64,000 nt of DNA from Cylindrodendrum hubeiense (lineage: Eukaryota; Ascomycota; Sordariomycetes; Hypocreales; Nectriaceae): the NCBI GenBank assembly GCA_014621425.1, contig JAANBB010000063.1, positions 62,001 through 126,000 on the forward strand, given 5' to 3'. The notes below the pieces were generated by a model. That model saw only the letters and a program-made list of their open reading frames with translations, was not told the DNA's origin and did no database searches. Shown piece after piece: positions 11,101 through 26,100 of this stretch. The position numbers and the translations under genes were made by a program. Each line of letters starts with the position of its first letter. Position 1 is the first letter of the stretch.

Positions 11101-14100
11101 TCGAACACAGCGTGATGGATGATGAGAACAAAGTAGCGTTGTCCGGAACTCTCTGTGACAAGGGCGTAGCGACATAGACGAGAACCATACTGCATCTTCA
11201 TGGTCTTCGTGGAGTTCATCACAGCGTGCAAGTCGAGGCCATCGGTGGATTCCCAGGTGGCATCTCCCTGGAGAATAGCCTGTAAGGATTCACCATTGCG
11301 GGCCACAATCCGGGTACGCAGGTTGGTACACAGCTCAACGGTCTGAGCCCATGATTGTTGAAACAGGGATGTGTCAACATCATCAGGTAGACTGTAGACG
11401 TATTTGGCAATGTAGGATCCAGGTTGCTTGACGGCCAAAGCCATAAGTCCTTCCTGGAGTCCAGTGCAGGGGTATGCGTCTTCAATGCCATAGTCACTTG
11501 ACAACTCGCACTTGTCGAGGATGTCTGACTTGATAGCATCAAGTTCGCCGCTTGAGAGTAGTCCAAACGGCTCTGTGCTGTACGACTGAGCGTGGTCCGT
11601 CTCAACGACCTTAGTGGCGATAGCCAAGAGTCGAGGATCGTGGAAAATGTCATTGACTGTGATAGTGAGGCCAGCTTCCCGAGCAGCTGTGACCAATTGG
11701 ATGGCGGAGATAGAATCACCGCCAATGCGCAAGAAGCTGTCATCACGACCGATAGACTCAGTAGGAATATTCAGAACAGTAGACCAGAGCTGCTGGACTC
11801 GAAGTTCCATAGGCGTCTCAGGCGCCCGCTTCTCATCGTCAGTGAGTGCGTATTTAGCCAAAACCTCCCGACCAAGATCGGCCGTGAGTCGCTTTAGCAA
11901 ACCACGGTCAAGCTTGGTAGAGGTGATAGATGGCATGAAGTGGCAGGGGAAAAACATGGTTGGTACCATGTAGCCAGGCAATGTTGTGCTCAATTGGGCA
12001 ATAGCGGCAGTGATCTGACTCTTTAGGTCAGAAGTGAGAGGGACGAAAATGCTCTCATCAGTGCTGCTGCTACTGCGTGTGTTTTCATTGAAGCAATAGT
12101 ATGCAACGAGGTGCGTACCAGCGTCTCCCTTGAACACGTCAACAACAACTTGACGCGCTCCAGGCAGGGCTGCTCGCAAATGGTGCTCAACACCACTGAG
12201 TTCAACACGAAGGCCACGGATCTTGACCTGCGTATCTTTGCGACTGATGAACTCAATGGTACCGTCTGGGTTGTAATAACAAAGATCACCAGACTTGAAG
12301 AAGCGTCCATAGTAGGGCGAAGTACGCTTCGGCGCCCAGTCGGGGATCGAGGTGACAGTTGACTGTGCAGTCCTGACAGGGTCTGCGAGATACTCGCGCA
12401 GAATAGTCGGGCCCTGAATAACAACCTCACCGACGCAACCGATTGGGGCCAGCTTTTGTGGGTCATCCGGGTGGACGATCCAGCAGAAACCTCCAACTGA
12501 TCGTCCGACAGTTTGGGGCGATTCCTCTGCTGATGTCCATTCGTGAAGGGTGCTGAATACACAGGTTTCAGCTGGTCCCCATCCGGTTACTAGGCGTAAC
12601 TTGCCGACCCAGACCTCAAAGACGTCTCGGCCGACAGCCTCACCTGTGAGTAGCAGAAGCTCTAGTCCTGGGACATCCTCAGGCCGCAAAGTGCGGGCAA
12701 AGGACGGAGTAAGGAAAGCCCAGTTGACCTTTGAAGCATTGATGAACTCTGCGATTCCGTTCATCCGAGTCTCCTCGGAGGGAATGCAGAGAGTGGCTCC
12801 AGCAATCAATGGTGCTATGATCTCACCGATACAGAGATCAAAGACGAAAGATGCGAATTGCAGTATCCTGACGCTGGATACCAGTCCGAGTCGCTTGCCA
12901 ATGGCGGTCTGACTCGTGCATACAGCTCGATGCTGCATAACAAGACCCTTAGGAGTACCTGTGCTGCCTGAGGTAAAGAGGACATAGGCAGCCTCATCAG
13001 GGGTGACGTTGCACTTTGGTGCTGATGCCTTGGCTCCCAGAGTCTTGACCAGGGATGCGTCAAGGGCGGGTGTCACCTCCACCAGGGTGGAGACGAGGCT
13101 TGCACACTGTGCGGAGGTAGTAGACGATGCTAGCAAAAGGCGAGAGCCAGTCTGCTGCAAAATCTGCTTCTGACGCTGTTCAGGGTGCGAGGGATCTAGC
13201 GGCACCCAAGCAGCGCCGGCCTTGTTGATGGCCAGGATCGACACAAAGAACCATACTGACTTTTCGAAACAGACGTGAACAAGATCACCGATTTGGACAC
13301 CGGCAGTCTTGATCAGGTAGGTAGCCAGTCTGTTAGCGGAGTTGTTGAGCTCTGAGTATGTCAACTCGCCATCCCAAGCGCTGATAGCAGAGGCATGAGG
13401 CTGGTCTCGCGCGTGTGACTCGACAATCTCATGAACGCAAGAGTGGATCATCTCGGGTTCATCATCGTTGTAGTCGATGGCCTTAGCCAAGTCAAAGTCA
13501 CTGGCCATCTGCACAGTGTTCAACAATGCGTCGCTCTCACCAAGCAGCTGTTGAACGACGTTGTCGTAGTGGTGAGTCAGGGTCACTAGCTGATCCTCGG
13601 ATATAACAGAGGAGTTATAGGTGAGCACCAGCTCAACTTGGTCATCGTAGGTGAAACCCTGCATGACCAATGGGTATGTGAAGTAGCCTTCCGCTGCCTC
13701 CTCATCTGTGTAAACTGCTTCCTCGGTCGAGAGCAGGAGAGCGTCGCTTCCCTCGCTGGCAACGTGCTGAACAGGTTGAATGACAAGTAGAGTCGAGAAT
13801 TCACAAGCTTCCCTAGCTTCGGGGCTCAGCTTGGAAATGTTGCGGAGACCAAACTGTTCATATGCAACCATGTCTGACGCCTGCTGCTGGACATCTCGCA
13901 GGAAGTTCGAAATGCCATGTTGGCGATCAATGCGCACACGGATTGGAACTGTGGCTACAGCTGGTCCAGCCATCTTCTCAACACCAGGTACTGGTGCTTG
14001 ACGGCCAGACACAGTTGTGCCGAAGCAAACATCATCAGTATCGCAGTACTGAGCGAGGACAATAGCCCATGCCGCCCGCAGGATGGTGGCCTTTGTGATC

Positions 14101-17100
14101 GAAGTATCGACGATCTTGGAGAACTCGATTTTGGTCTTCATGATACGTGTGCCAGTCTGCAAAGAGGTGTTCAGATCCGCCCGGGGGAATGTGGCTCGTT
14201 GCGCGCCCTCTAGCTGCGATTTCCAGTATGTGCTTGTCGCGGTCTGGTCTAGCTGCATGGTGTAGTTGATGAAGCCAGAGTATGGCTGCAGAGCAGAGAC
14301 AGACTCGTTTCGATAGATGCTGTACAGAACGCCGAATGCGACATTCAAGCTCCAACCATCGAAGACGGCGTGGTGGATAATCAAGGCGAAGTGATTCTGA
14401 CCGTTGGCTTCTGTGACAATGGCATACCGGCAGAGCGGCAAGCCATATTGCATATCCATGGCCTTCGTGGTACCCATGAAGGCGCGCAAGCTTAAGCCAT
14501 TAGTAGGCTCCCATGAGGCCTTCTCCTTGATAACCGCTTGGAATGACATTCCGTTGTGAACCATGATTCTGGTTCGCAAATTGCTGCAAACCTCAACTGT
14601 CTTCTCCCATGCTGCCTTGAAGCGAGGCAGATCGACATTATCAGACAAGCGATAGACGTTCTTGGCAATGTAAGAGCCGGGCTGCTTGACAGCTAAGGCC
14701 ATCAGACCTTCTTGGAAGCCTGAGCAAGGGTAGGTATCCTCAATGAGATCTTCGCTTGACAAATCGCATTCTTCTTGAATTGTAGACTTCAGAGCGTCGA
14801 CCTCGTTGTGAAGCACCATGCTGAAGGGGCTGGTTTCGTACAGCTCCTCCTCCACTCCCTCGCCCATCTTGGCAGCGATGGCTGAGAGACGAGGATCAGC
14901 GAAAATATCACTCACGGTGACTGCGAAGCCCAGATCACGAGCGATGGTGACCAGTTGAATGGCTGTGATGGAGTCACCACCGAGACCCATGAAACTATCA
15001 TCCCTTCCAATCGTCTCCAGAGGGATGTTGAGGACCTGGGCCCACATCTTTTGCAAGCGGGCTTCCATTGCCGTCTCAACGGCTTGCTTCTTGGCGCGAA
15101 CTAGTGCATATCGCGATAGCAATTCCCTGTCAAGGGCTGCTGTCATCGTGCGAAGTGCCTTTCTGTCCAACTTGGCTGAAGTAGATGATGGGATGTGACT
15201 GCAGGGGATGAACAGAGTCGGAACCATGTATCGCGGCAGCACGGAGCTCAGGAAGCCGGCCATGTTGGTGATCTGGCTTTCCAGTTCAGACGTCATCGGC
15301 AGGAAGACGTTGTCAGCGGCATTGGCGTTTGCTTCGCTGGCGTTCTCATTGAAGCTGAAGTATGCAATGAGATTGGAGCCAGCATCCGATCTGAAGACAT
15401 CGACAACAACCTGCTTGATGCCTTCGAGAGAGACACCCACTTGGTACTCGACCTCTCCCAACTCGATACGGAGACCGCGGATCTTGACCTGGGTATCCTT
15501 TCTGCCAATGTACTCGATGGTACCATCGAAGTTGTACTTGACGAGATCTCCAGTCTTGTAGAACCTAGGGTTCTCAGCGGTAGAACGCGTCGGCACCAGG
15601 TTGACACCTTCGATGAACGACGCTTCGGTTCTTGTCGGGTCATGGAAGTAGCCACGGGCAAGAGTAGGACCTTGGATGACAAGCTCACCCGCACAGCCAA
15701 TCGGTGCCAGTTGGGTGTGGTCATTTGCATCGACGATCCAAGATATGGCGTTCTGGCTACGACCGATAGTCGTAGGCGATTCCTTGCGGGACTGGAAGAT
15801 GTGCGAACAGCAGACAACGCAAATCTCGGTAGGACCGTAGGCGTTAATCAGCTTGACCCGTCCAAACCAGGCTTCGATGTTATCTCTTGCCAGGGCCTCT
15901 CCACCAAGAACCATTGTGTCTAGCGTAGGGACATCCTCTGGGTTGATGGTTCGGGCGAATGAGGGAGTAAGCATAGCAACAGTAACATTGCCATTGTTGA
16001 TGAACTCGGCGATGTTCTCCAAGCGCTCGCTTTCGGAAGGAATACACACCGTGCCTCCAAAGGCTAACGGTGTGAAGATTTCGCAAATACTTCCGTCGAA
16101 CACGTAGTTGGAAAACTGCAGAACTCGGGATTCGGGACCAAAGCCATAGATGCTACCATGTCCGATGATACTTGAACAAAGAGCAGCATGCTCGATCACC
16201 ACACCCTTGGGCTTACCAGTGGAGCCGGAAGTGAAGAACACGTACGCGGCGTTGTTGGGGCTAGCCTTGGCCTTGAATTGCCTGATGCGGTAAGGGGACT
16301 TGGGCAAGCTTGAGATGAACGATGCCGAAACAGAGACGATGTTGTCAGCAAGTCCCGAGAAAGGCTCGGCGGTGTGAGGCGAGACAATAACGAACTTGGC
16401 TTCCACCTCCTTGATAAGTGACTCGCGTCGACCAATCGGGTGCGAGGGATCAAGTGGCAGGAACGCGCCGCCAGCCTTCATGATTGCGAGCTGCGCAACC
16501 ATGGCCCACATGGACTTTTCGAAGCAGATGGGAACAACCATCTCCGGCGTGAGTCCGAGCTGAATAAGGTGCATCGCGAGTTTTGTGGACATCAAATCGA
16601 GCTCGGCGTAAGTCAAACTACCCTCAGAGGAGTAAATGGCCTCGCGAGATGGGTGTTGAGTGGCCTGGCGTGAGATCATCTCGTGCGCGCAATCGGATAG
16701 CGTCTTGGTGGCCTTCGCCGCATTCCACTTTCCGACTTGCTGAACATCCCAGTCACTGGTGACCGAGATTTCGCCCAAAGAGCCGCTCACGGATAGAAGT
16801 TGAGAGACGACGTGAGTCAAGTGATGCGACAGAGCCTGGAGTTGAAGCTCGGGGAGTAGAACGGAGTCGTAGGTGAAGACGAGCTCCACCTTGTCCTCGT
16901 GGGTCAAAGCCTCCACAATCAACGGGTATGTGAAGTAGCCATCGAGAACGTCTTGATGTCCGTAAGCATCGGAGTCGCCAGGGAGAAGGACCACTTCGTC
17001 TGTGGGGGCGGTGTCGTTGTCAGATCCAACATGTTGGACAGGTTGGACGACCATCAAGCTAGAGAACTCGCAAGCGGCCTTTGCATCGGGACCCAGCTTG

Positions 17101-20100
17101 GAGATGTTGCGCAGACCGAATTGCTCGTACTGGATCATCTCGATTGCCTGTTGCTGGATGTCCTTGAGGAGACTAGACACAGTCTTCTCCTTCTCGACGC
17201 GCACGCGGATCGGGACAGTTGCCACAGTAGGTCCAGCAGCTCTGTCAATACCGTTCACTGGCGCCTGGCGGCCAGATACGGTTGTACCGAAGCAGACATC
17301 GTCGCTATCTCCATAGCGAGCAATTACCATAGCCCAAGCGGCTCGGAGGACGTTGGCCTTTGTAATTGAAGTATCAGCCATCTTGGGGAATGAAATTGTC
17401 GATTTCATAACGCGAGTAACGCTGTTATGATTGCTCGAAGCATCGGTTCGGGGGAACGATGCGGGTTGGGCGCCGTTGAGCTGAGCCATCCAGAAGTCAG
17501 CAGCCTTAGCGTCATCAAGCTTCATTGTGTAGTTAATGAAGGTAGAGTATGGCTGCAGGGCGAGGATGGAATCGCCTCGGTATGCTTTCACAAGCGTATC
17601 CAAGACGACGTTCAAGCTCCAGCCGTCAAAGACAGCGTGATGAACAGTCAAGACGAAGTGACGTTTCCCGCTAGACTCCGTGACGAGAGCATAACGGCAA
17701 AGTCGTGAGCCGTATTGCATTTGCATGTCCTTGAAGCCATCCATGAGTGTGCGTAGGTTAACACCGTCAGTAGACTCCCAGACAGCCGGCTCGCGAACGA
17801 CGGCTTGAACAGAAACACCGTTTCGGAGGACGATGCGAGTTCGTAGGTTATCACAGAGATCCAGGGTTCGCTCCCATGCAGCCTTGAATCGAATGGTATC
17901 GATGGTTTCGGGAAGGGCATAGGCGTATTTAGCAATGTAGGAACCTGGCTGCTTGACGGCCAAAGCGATAAGACCTTCTTGGAGGGCTGTGGTAGGGTAT
18001 GCGTCCTCAATTTGTTGGTTGCTCGAGAGGCCGCACTGCCTTGTGATGTCCAGCATGGTAGTATCAACTTCTCCACCTGGAAGCATGGTGAATGGTGTCA
18101 CCTCATATGACTGCTCACTCACTGAATCACCAGCGGTAGCAGCCATAGAGCTGAGACGAGAGTCTTCAAAGATCTTGGCGATAGTAAGGCTGATATCGTT
18201 CTTCTGTGCGAGAGAAACCAATTGAATGGCTGTGATAGAGTCACCGCCAATCTGCAGGAAGCTATCGTTCTTGCTAATCTGCTCGGGGGCGATCTTGAGG
18301 ATATGGGCCCAGATCTCACGGAGCTTGAACTCCATCTCAGTTGTGGGCTCTACCTTCTCCTCACTGCTCAGCACGAAGGTGCTAAGACGATCTTGGGGCA
18401 GGGTGTTGGCAAGGTTGCGTAGACGCTTGCGATCGAGCTTCAGTGTGGTTCCAAATGGCAGGGCTTGAAGAGGCAGGAATAGACTTGGTACCATGTATCC
18501 CGGCAGGACCCGCTTCAGATCGTCGGAAAGGGTACTGAGAGTCGTCTTCAGAGTGTCCTCCATAGGGAGAAGCCACTCTGAGAGATCGCTGCTGTCACTC
18601 TTGGGCTCGGTCTCTCCATCAAAGCTGACGAAAGCGACGAGAGTCTCACGGGAATCGCGGCTGACGAGGTCGACAGCTGCATACGAAACCTGTGGCAGAG
18701 CGCGCTTGATGTGATATTCGATCTCGCCAAGTTCCACACGGAAGCCGCGGATTTTGATCTGGGTGTCGCGTCGTCCTAGATACTCCATAGTACCATCACT
18801 TTGGTATCGCACCAAATCTCCCGTCTTGAAGAATTGGCGGGTGTCGTTTGGCGACGAGGGCAACCAGTCAACAGTCTTGATGAAGGATGCCTCGGTTCGC
18901 TCCGGATCATTTAGATAGCCCCGAGCCATCTGCCTCTGCACCAGAAGCTCTCCAGTGCAGCCAATGGGAGTGAGTTGCTGGTGGTTGTCAGGCTCGACAA
19001 TCCAGCCGGCACTACCGAATCCACGTCCGATAGTGGACGGGGACTCATCCACTGATTTGTAGACATGGGACGAGCAGAAGATACAGATTTCGGAAGGTCC
19101 GTATGCGTTAGCTAGGGTGACATGCCCGTGCCATGTGTCCAAAATATCTTTAGCTGGTGCCTCACCGACGAGGATGAGTAGCGTAAGAGAGGGAACATCA
19201 GCCGGTGTCAAGGTCCTGAGGAAGGTCGATGTCAATAGGGCTGTGTTCACCCGGCTTGCCTTGATGAACCCTGCTATATCCTGGAGGCGCTCGGTTTCCG
19301 AGGGCAAGCAAATAGTGCCGCCGAAAACAAGCGTCTCGAAGATTTCGCTCAAGCTGACATCAAAGACATTGCTAGAGAATTGCAAAACACGCGAAGACTT
19401 GTCCAAAGTATACGCCCTGCCGTGACCAACAGTACTAGTACTGAGGGCAGAATGATCAACAATGAATGCCTTCGGCTTGCCTGTTGAACCGGATGTGAAG
19501 ATGATGTAAGCAGCATTGGAAGGCTTAGGCTTCGCTTGTATAGCCCGACCATTCTTGATGCTCTTGGAAAGACTGGTGAGAAGCGATTGAGATAGGACGA
19601 CCATGTTCTCAACCATGCCTTCGCACGAGTCCTCGGTCTCCGGTGACACCACGATGAAGCTGGCATTGGCCTCATCAATGATGCCTTGGCGACGGCTCTC
19701 GGGATGCGAGGGGTCAATCGGAATGAACACACCGCCAGCCTTCATGATAGCGAGCATTGCAATGATAGTCAGGGTAGATTTTCCGATGCAAAGAGGAACC
19801 ATTGTCTCTGATCTGACACCTAGCTGAGATAGGTGGACAGCGAGAATGGTGGACCAGTAATCAAGCTCGGCATACGTGACACTGCCTTGAGAAGAAGCAA
19901 TAGCTTCATGAGCAGGGGTCTTCTGGGCAACCTCTGAGATGAGGTCATGTACACAATCGTTCACGGGTGTTGCATCGGCTGTGTTCCAAAGCGTGGCCTG
20001 CTTCAGATCCCACTCGCTGGCGAGGGAGACTGTAGCCAGAGACTTATCAGCTCCCGACAGTAGTTGTTGAACAACACTGCCGAATTGATGCGACAGCGCA

Positions 20101-23100
20101 GTGATCTGGGCATCAGAAACGGACTGCGCGTTGGAAATGAATGACAACATCGCATGCTCGGCGTAGGTTGAGCATTCGAGGACCAGGGGGTAGGTGAAGT
20201 AACCATCAAGCGCCTCCTGCTCGTCGAACAAGTCGGACTCGGGGGAGAGGAGGATAGCACCGGCACCATCACTCTCCGTGATGTGTTGAACCGGCTGGAT
20301 AACGAGCAAGCTCGAAATGTCGCTGGCGTCCTTGGCGTCGGGGCCGAGCTTGGAGATGTTGCGTAGGCCAAACTGCTCATAGGGAACCATCTCTGACGCC
20401 TGAGTCTGGACGTCTTGGAGGAAGCTGGAGATGGATTGGCGTGTATCGAGCTGGATGCGCACAGGCACAGTGGCTACAGCGGGTCCAGCCATTGCCTCCA
20501 GACCAGCAACATCGGCCTGGCGACCAGAAACTGTGGCGCCGAAGCAGATGTCGTTGGCCTCAGAGTAGCGAGCGAGGACAATCGCCCACGCCGCACGGAT
20601 AACAGTGGCCTTCGTAATTGAAGTGTCGACCATCTTCGGGAATGGAATATTGGTCTTGGTGACGTGGCTGACAGGCTTAGACTTGGTGGTGACGTCGGCG
20701 CGGGGGAAGGCAGCGCGCTGAGCACCCTCAAGCTGAGCCTTCCAGTAGTCACTGGCGGCGGTATCGCTCAGTTGAGTGATGTAGTTGATGAAGCCGGAAT
20801 ACGGCTGCATCGCCTGGACAGGCTCCTCGCGATAGAGGCTGTACAGGGTTCCAAGTGACATGTTGAGACTCCAACCGTCAAAGACAGCATGGTGAATGAT
20901 TAGCATGAAGTACTGCTCGCCAGTGGGCTCCACGACAAATGCATAGCGGCAGAGTCGCGAACCATGCTGCATCTGGATGGTCTTCGCATTGTCAATGACA
21001 GAGCGGAGGGAAAGACCGTCTGTCTGCTCCCATGCCGCATCTCCTTGGATAATAGCCTGGAAAGAGACCGCGTCGTGGGCAACGATTCTTGTGCGCAAGT
21101 TGGCACAGATCTGGACAGTCTTGTCCCAGGCCACCTTGAATCGAGTGGCATCGATGTTGTTGGGTATCTTGTAGAGATACTTGGCAATGTAAGATCCCGG
21201 TTGCTTGACAGCTAAGGCCATGAGACCTTCTTGGAGCCCTGTGCAGGGGTAGGTATCTTCGATGGTTTGATCGCTTGCAAGTCGGCATTGGTCGTGAATC
21301 TCCGACTTGATGTCTTCGAGCGAGCTCGTTGATAGCAAGCCGAATGGCTCAGTCACATATGAGATAGCCCCACCCTCGACGATGTTCGCGGCCACAGCCG
21401 AGAGTCGAGGATCCGCGAAGATCTCCTTCATGGAGATTGTCAAGCCGGCGTCTCGCGCAACTGTGACAAATTGGATAGCAGAAATGGAGTCACCGCCAAT
21501 GCGCAAGAAGCTGTCGTCGCGACCGATAGACTCGACGGGGATCTTCAGGATTGTCGACCAAAGCTGTTGAAGACGAACCTCCATAGGGGTGGTAGGTGCT
21601 CGCTTCTCATCATCAGCAAGCGAGTACTTAGCCAGTACCTCTTGGCTGAGGGCAGCTGTTAGGCGCTTGAGACCACCGCGGTCTAGCTTGGTGGAGGTAA
21701 TAGACGGCATGTACTGGCAGGGAAAGAAGATTGTAGGAATCATGTAGTTCGGTAGTACCACACCAAGCTGGCCGATGGCAGCAGTGATTTGACCCTTCAA
21801 CTCAGCGTTCAGAGGGATGAGGATGTCATTGGCAGCATGAATGCCACTGCTGCTGAACCGGGTCTCGTCGGTAGCACAGAAGTACGCGACGAGGCTCTTG
21901 CCAGCATCACCGCTGAACACGTCAACCACAACCTGCTTGACGTTCTCCAGGGCCTTGTGGAGGTGGTGCTCGACCTCACCCAGCTCGACACGGAGGCCGC
22001 GAATCTTGACTTGGGTATCCTTACGGCTGACGAACTGGATAGTACCATCTGCATTGTAATAGCAAAGATCGCCGGACTTGAAGAATCGCTTCCATTGGGG
22101 GTTGTTTCGACGGGGTGCCCAGTCGGGTAGGGAAGTGACCATTGCAGCTTGTGTTTTGGCGGGATCGTCGAGATATTCGCGCAGAAGCGTTGGGCCTTGG
22201 ATGACAACCTCTCCAATGCACCCAGTGGGGGTGAGCTTCTGGGGGTCTTGGGCGTCAACGATCCAGCAGTATCCTCCAACTGATCGACCAACAGTCTGTG
22301 GCGACTCGTCGGCTGAATACCACTCATGGAGTGTGCTGAACACACAGGTCTCGGCAGGACCCCAGCCGGTTGTAAGACGGAGCTTGCCAACCCAAGTCTC
22401 GAAGACATCACGGCCGACAGCCTCACCTGTCAGCAATAGCAGCTCAAGTCCCGGAATGTCCTCGGGCTTCAAAGTGCGGACAAAGGATGGGGTCAGGAAC
22501 GCCCAGTTGATGTTGTTGTCGTTGATGAAGTCTCTGAGGCCACTCATACGGGTATCCTCTGAAGGAATACACAGCGTAGCTCCGGTAATGAGCGGAGCAA
22601 TGATCTCACCAATACACAGATCAAAGACATAGGATGCAAACTGCAAGATCCTGACTTTGTTGGTGAGGTTCAACCTCTTGCTGATAGCAGTCTGGCTTGT
22701 ACAGACACCTCCGTGCTCCATGACGAAGCCCTTAGGCGTTCCTGTACTTCCAGAGGTAAAGAGGACATATGCGGCATGATCAGGGGTGACGTTGCAGATC
22801 GGGGCTGAAGCAGAACCCATAGAGGCAGTAAGCGTCCTGTCCAGGGCAGCAGTAACTTCTATCACCTTAGCGACAAGGGTAGAACACTTGTCGGCATTAG
22901 AAGGAGACACCAGCGCCAGACGGGAGCGGGTTTGCTTGACAATTTCTTGCTGTCGCTTAATGGGATGCGAGGGGTCTAATGGGACCCAGGCTGCTCCAGC
23001 CTTGTTGATAGCCAGGATGGAGACGAAGAACCAGACTGACTTTTCGAAGCACACGTGGACGAGATCCCCAACCCGAACGCCACCAGGGCCCGCTAGGTGA

Positions 23101-26100
23101 GAGGCCAAGCGGTTGGCAGCGATGTTAAGTTGAGAGTATGTCAATTGACCGTCCCAAGCGTCAATGGCAGGGGCGTCAGGGCGGAGCTGTGCCTGCAGGT
23201 CAATGAGCTCATGGACGCATGACCGAACAATGCGAGGGTCATCAGCGTTGTAGCTGACAGCCTTCTCGAGATCCCAGTTGTTTGAGATAGAAACAGAACC
23301 CAATTGTAGCTCCTTTTGGACGACAAGTTGCTGCACAGCACAGTCGTAATGGTTGGAAAGAGCCACGATTTGAGACTCGGATACTGAGGAGGGATTGAAA
23401 GTCATGACCAACTCGATGCGGTCACTGTGAATAAAGGCCTGGAGGACCAAGGGGTACGTGAAGTAGCCCTTAGTCGCTTCCTCCTCTTTGAACAATGCCG
23501 GGTCAGCTGGGAGCAAGACGGCGTCGTTCTGGTCGTTGCTAGTAGCATGCTGAGCTGGCTGGACAACCAGCAGACTAGAAAAGTCACAGGCGTCCTGGGT
23601 TTCGGGAGTCAACTTCAGGATGTTTCGCAGTCCAAACTGTTCAAAGGCCACGGCATCAGATGCCTGTTGCTGAATCTGGTCCAAAAAGGCGGAGACACCT
23701 TGCTCTTTGTCGAGACGGACACGAACTGGAAGAGTGGAGATCACTGGACCAGCAATCTTTTCCACGCCGGCAACGGCTGCATAACGGCCGGACACAGTCG
23801 TACCGAAGCAAACATCGTCAGTGTCGCTGTATTTAGCAAGTACCATCGCCCATGCTGCCCGGAGAACAGTGGCTGTGGTAATCGATGTATTACCCATATC
23901 CGGAAGCTGGATCGTTGTCTTCATGATTTGACTGGTCGACTCGGAATCGACAGAATCCATCTTGGGGAATGTGGCTCGTTGAGCGCCGTGAAGCTGATCC
24001 TTCCAGTAGTTGGTGGCAGCGGTGTTATCAATCTGCATTGTGTAGTTGATAAAGCTGGAGTACGGCTCAAGTACTGGAATAGAGTCACCTCGATACACAC
24101 TGTGCAGTGTGAGGAGGATTGCATTCATACTCCATCCATCAAAGATAGAGTGGTGCACGAATAGTACAAAGTGACGTGCCCCGGTCTGTTCAGTGACAAG
24201 AGCGTAGCGGCACAACTTGGAGCCATACTGCATCTCAATGGACTGGAACTTCTCCATAAAGGTATGGAAAGTCAAACCATCTGTAGACTCCCAGGTGGCC
24301 TCCTCACGGATGACAGCTTGAACAGAAGTTCCCTCATGTACCACGATCTTGGTTCGAAGGGTCTCGCAGATGTCGACAGTCTGAGCCCATGCCTGCTTGA
24401 AGAGAGCTGTGTCGATGTTTTCAGGGAGGCTGTAAACATACTTAGCAATGTAAGAGCCAGGCTGCTTAACTGCAAGTGCGATGAGACCCTCTTGAAGAGC
24501 GGTACATGGGTAAGCATCTTCGATGGTTTGATTATCCGATAGCTGGCATTGGTCTTGAATGGCCAGCTTGATGGAATCAACATCGCTGCTTGGGAGTAAG
24601 GCGAAAGGCTCTGTGTTGTAGGATCCAGCGCCTTCCTCCTCTACAACCTTAGCTGCAATAGCGAGAAGTCGAGGATCATCGAACACATCCTGAACAGTAA
24701 TCATCAGACCGCTCTCGCGAGCAGAGGTGATGAATTTGATCGCAGTGATTGAATCACCACCGATGCGCAAGAAGCTATCATCTCGACCAATAGACTCGAC
24801 AGGGATCTTCAAGATAGATGCCCACATCTGTTGGAGTTGGCGTTCCATAGGCGTAGTGGGTGCACGCTTCTCGGTATTGGCAAGGGAGTAGTGGCTCAAT
24901 GCGTCGTGGCTTAGAGTACCTGCCACACGCTTGAGACCGGGTCGGTCCACCTTCATAGAGGTAATAGCCGGCATGAATCGACAAGGGAAGAACACTGTCG
25001 GAACCATGTAGCTGGGCAAAGCCACGCTCAGCTTGCCTAGTGTGCCTGTAATCAGGCTTCTCAACTCGTCTGTGAGGGGAATAAACAATTCCTCAGCTGA
25101 AGGATCGGCGGATCCCGTTGTCTTGCGAGTTTCTTCGTTGAAGCAGAAGTAGGCAGCAAGCGTAGTACCTGTAGCCGCTTCGAAGATGTCGACCACAACT
25201 TGTCGGACCCCGTCGAGGGCTTGAGACACGTTGTGTTCAACTTCGCCTGTCTCAACACGTAGACCGCGGATCTTGACTTGGGTATCCTTGCGGCTGACAA
25301 ACTCCATGCTGCCGTCTGTGTTATAGTAGCAGAGATCGCCAGACTTGAAGAATCGAGACCACTGAGGGGCTTCGCTGTTTGGTACCCATTCAGGAAGAGA
25401 AGATACAATAGCTGCTTGTGTCCTAATAGGATCCGCAAGATATTCTTGTAGAACAGTTGGGCCCTGGATGACAATCTCACCAACACATCCAATAGGCGCC
25501 AGCTTCTGAGGGTCTTCGGGATCAACGATCCAGGCGAAGCCGCCAACGGATTGTCCAATTGTAAGCGGAGACTGATGAATTGATGTCCACTCGTGAATAG
25601 CACTGAAGACACAGGTCTCAGCAGGACCCCATCCGTTGATCAGGCGTACCCGGCCGAACCACGAGTCAAATACCTCTTGGTTGACAGCCTCGCCAGCAAG
25701 CAGCAAGAGCTCAAGAGTAGGGAAATGATCCGGGTTGAGAGTGCGAGCAAAGGTGGGTGTGAGATACGCCCAGTTGACATTTGCCTTGTTGATGAACTCT
25801 CTCAGACCGTTCATACGGTCATGTTCTGAAGGAACGCAAATGCAAGCTCCAGAGACCAAGGCACCGATGGTTTCACCAACAGAGACATCGAATACATATG
25901 CAGAGAACTGCAGAAGCCTGACATTCGGTGTAAGGTTGAGCCTCTTGGCGATGTCAATTTGACTGGTGCACACAGCATCATGCTGCATAACCAGACCCTT
26001 CGGTATGCCGGTACTTCCAGAGGTGAAAAGGACGTACGCAGCATGATCCGGTGTGACAATACGATCGGGTGCTGCAGGGGAGCCAATGTCGATGACAAGT

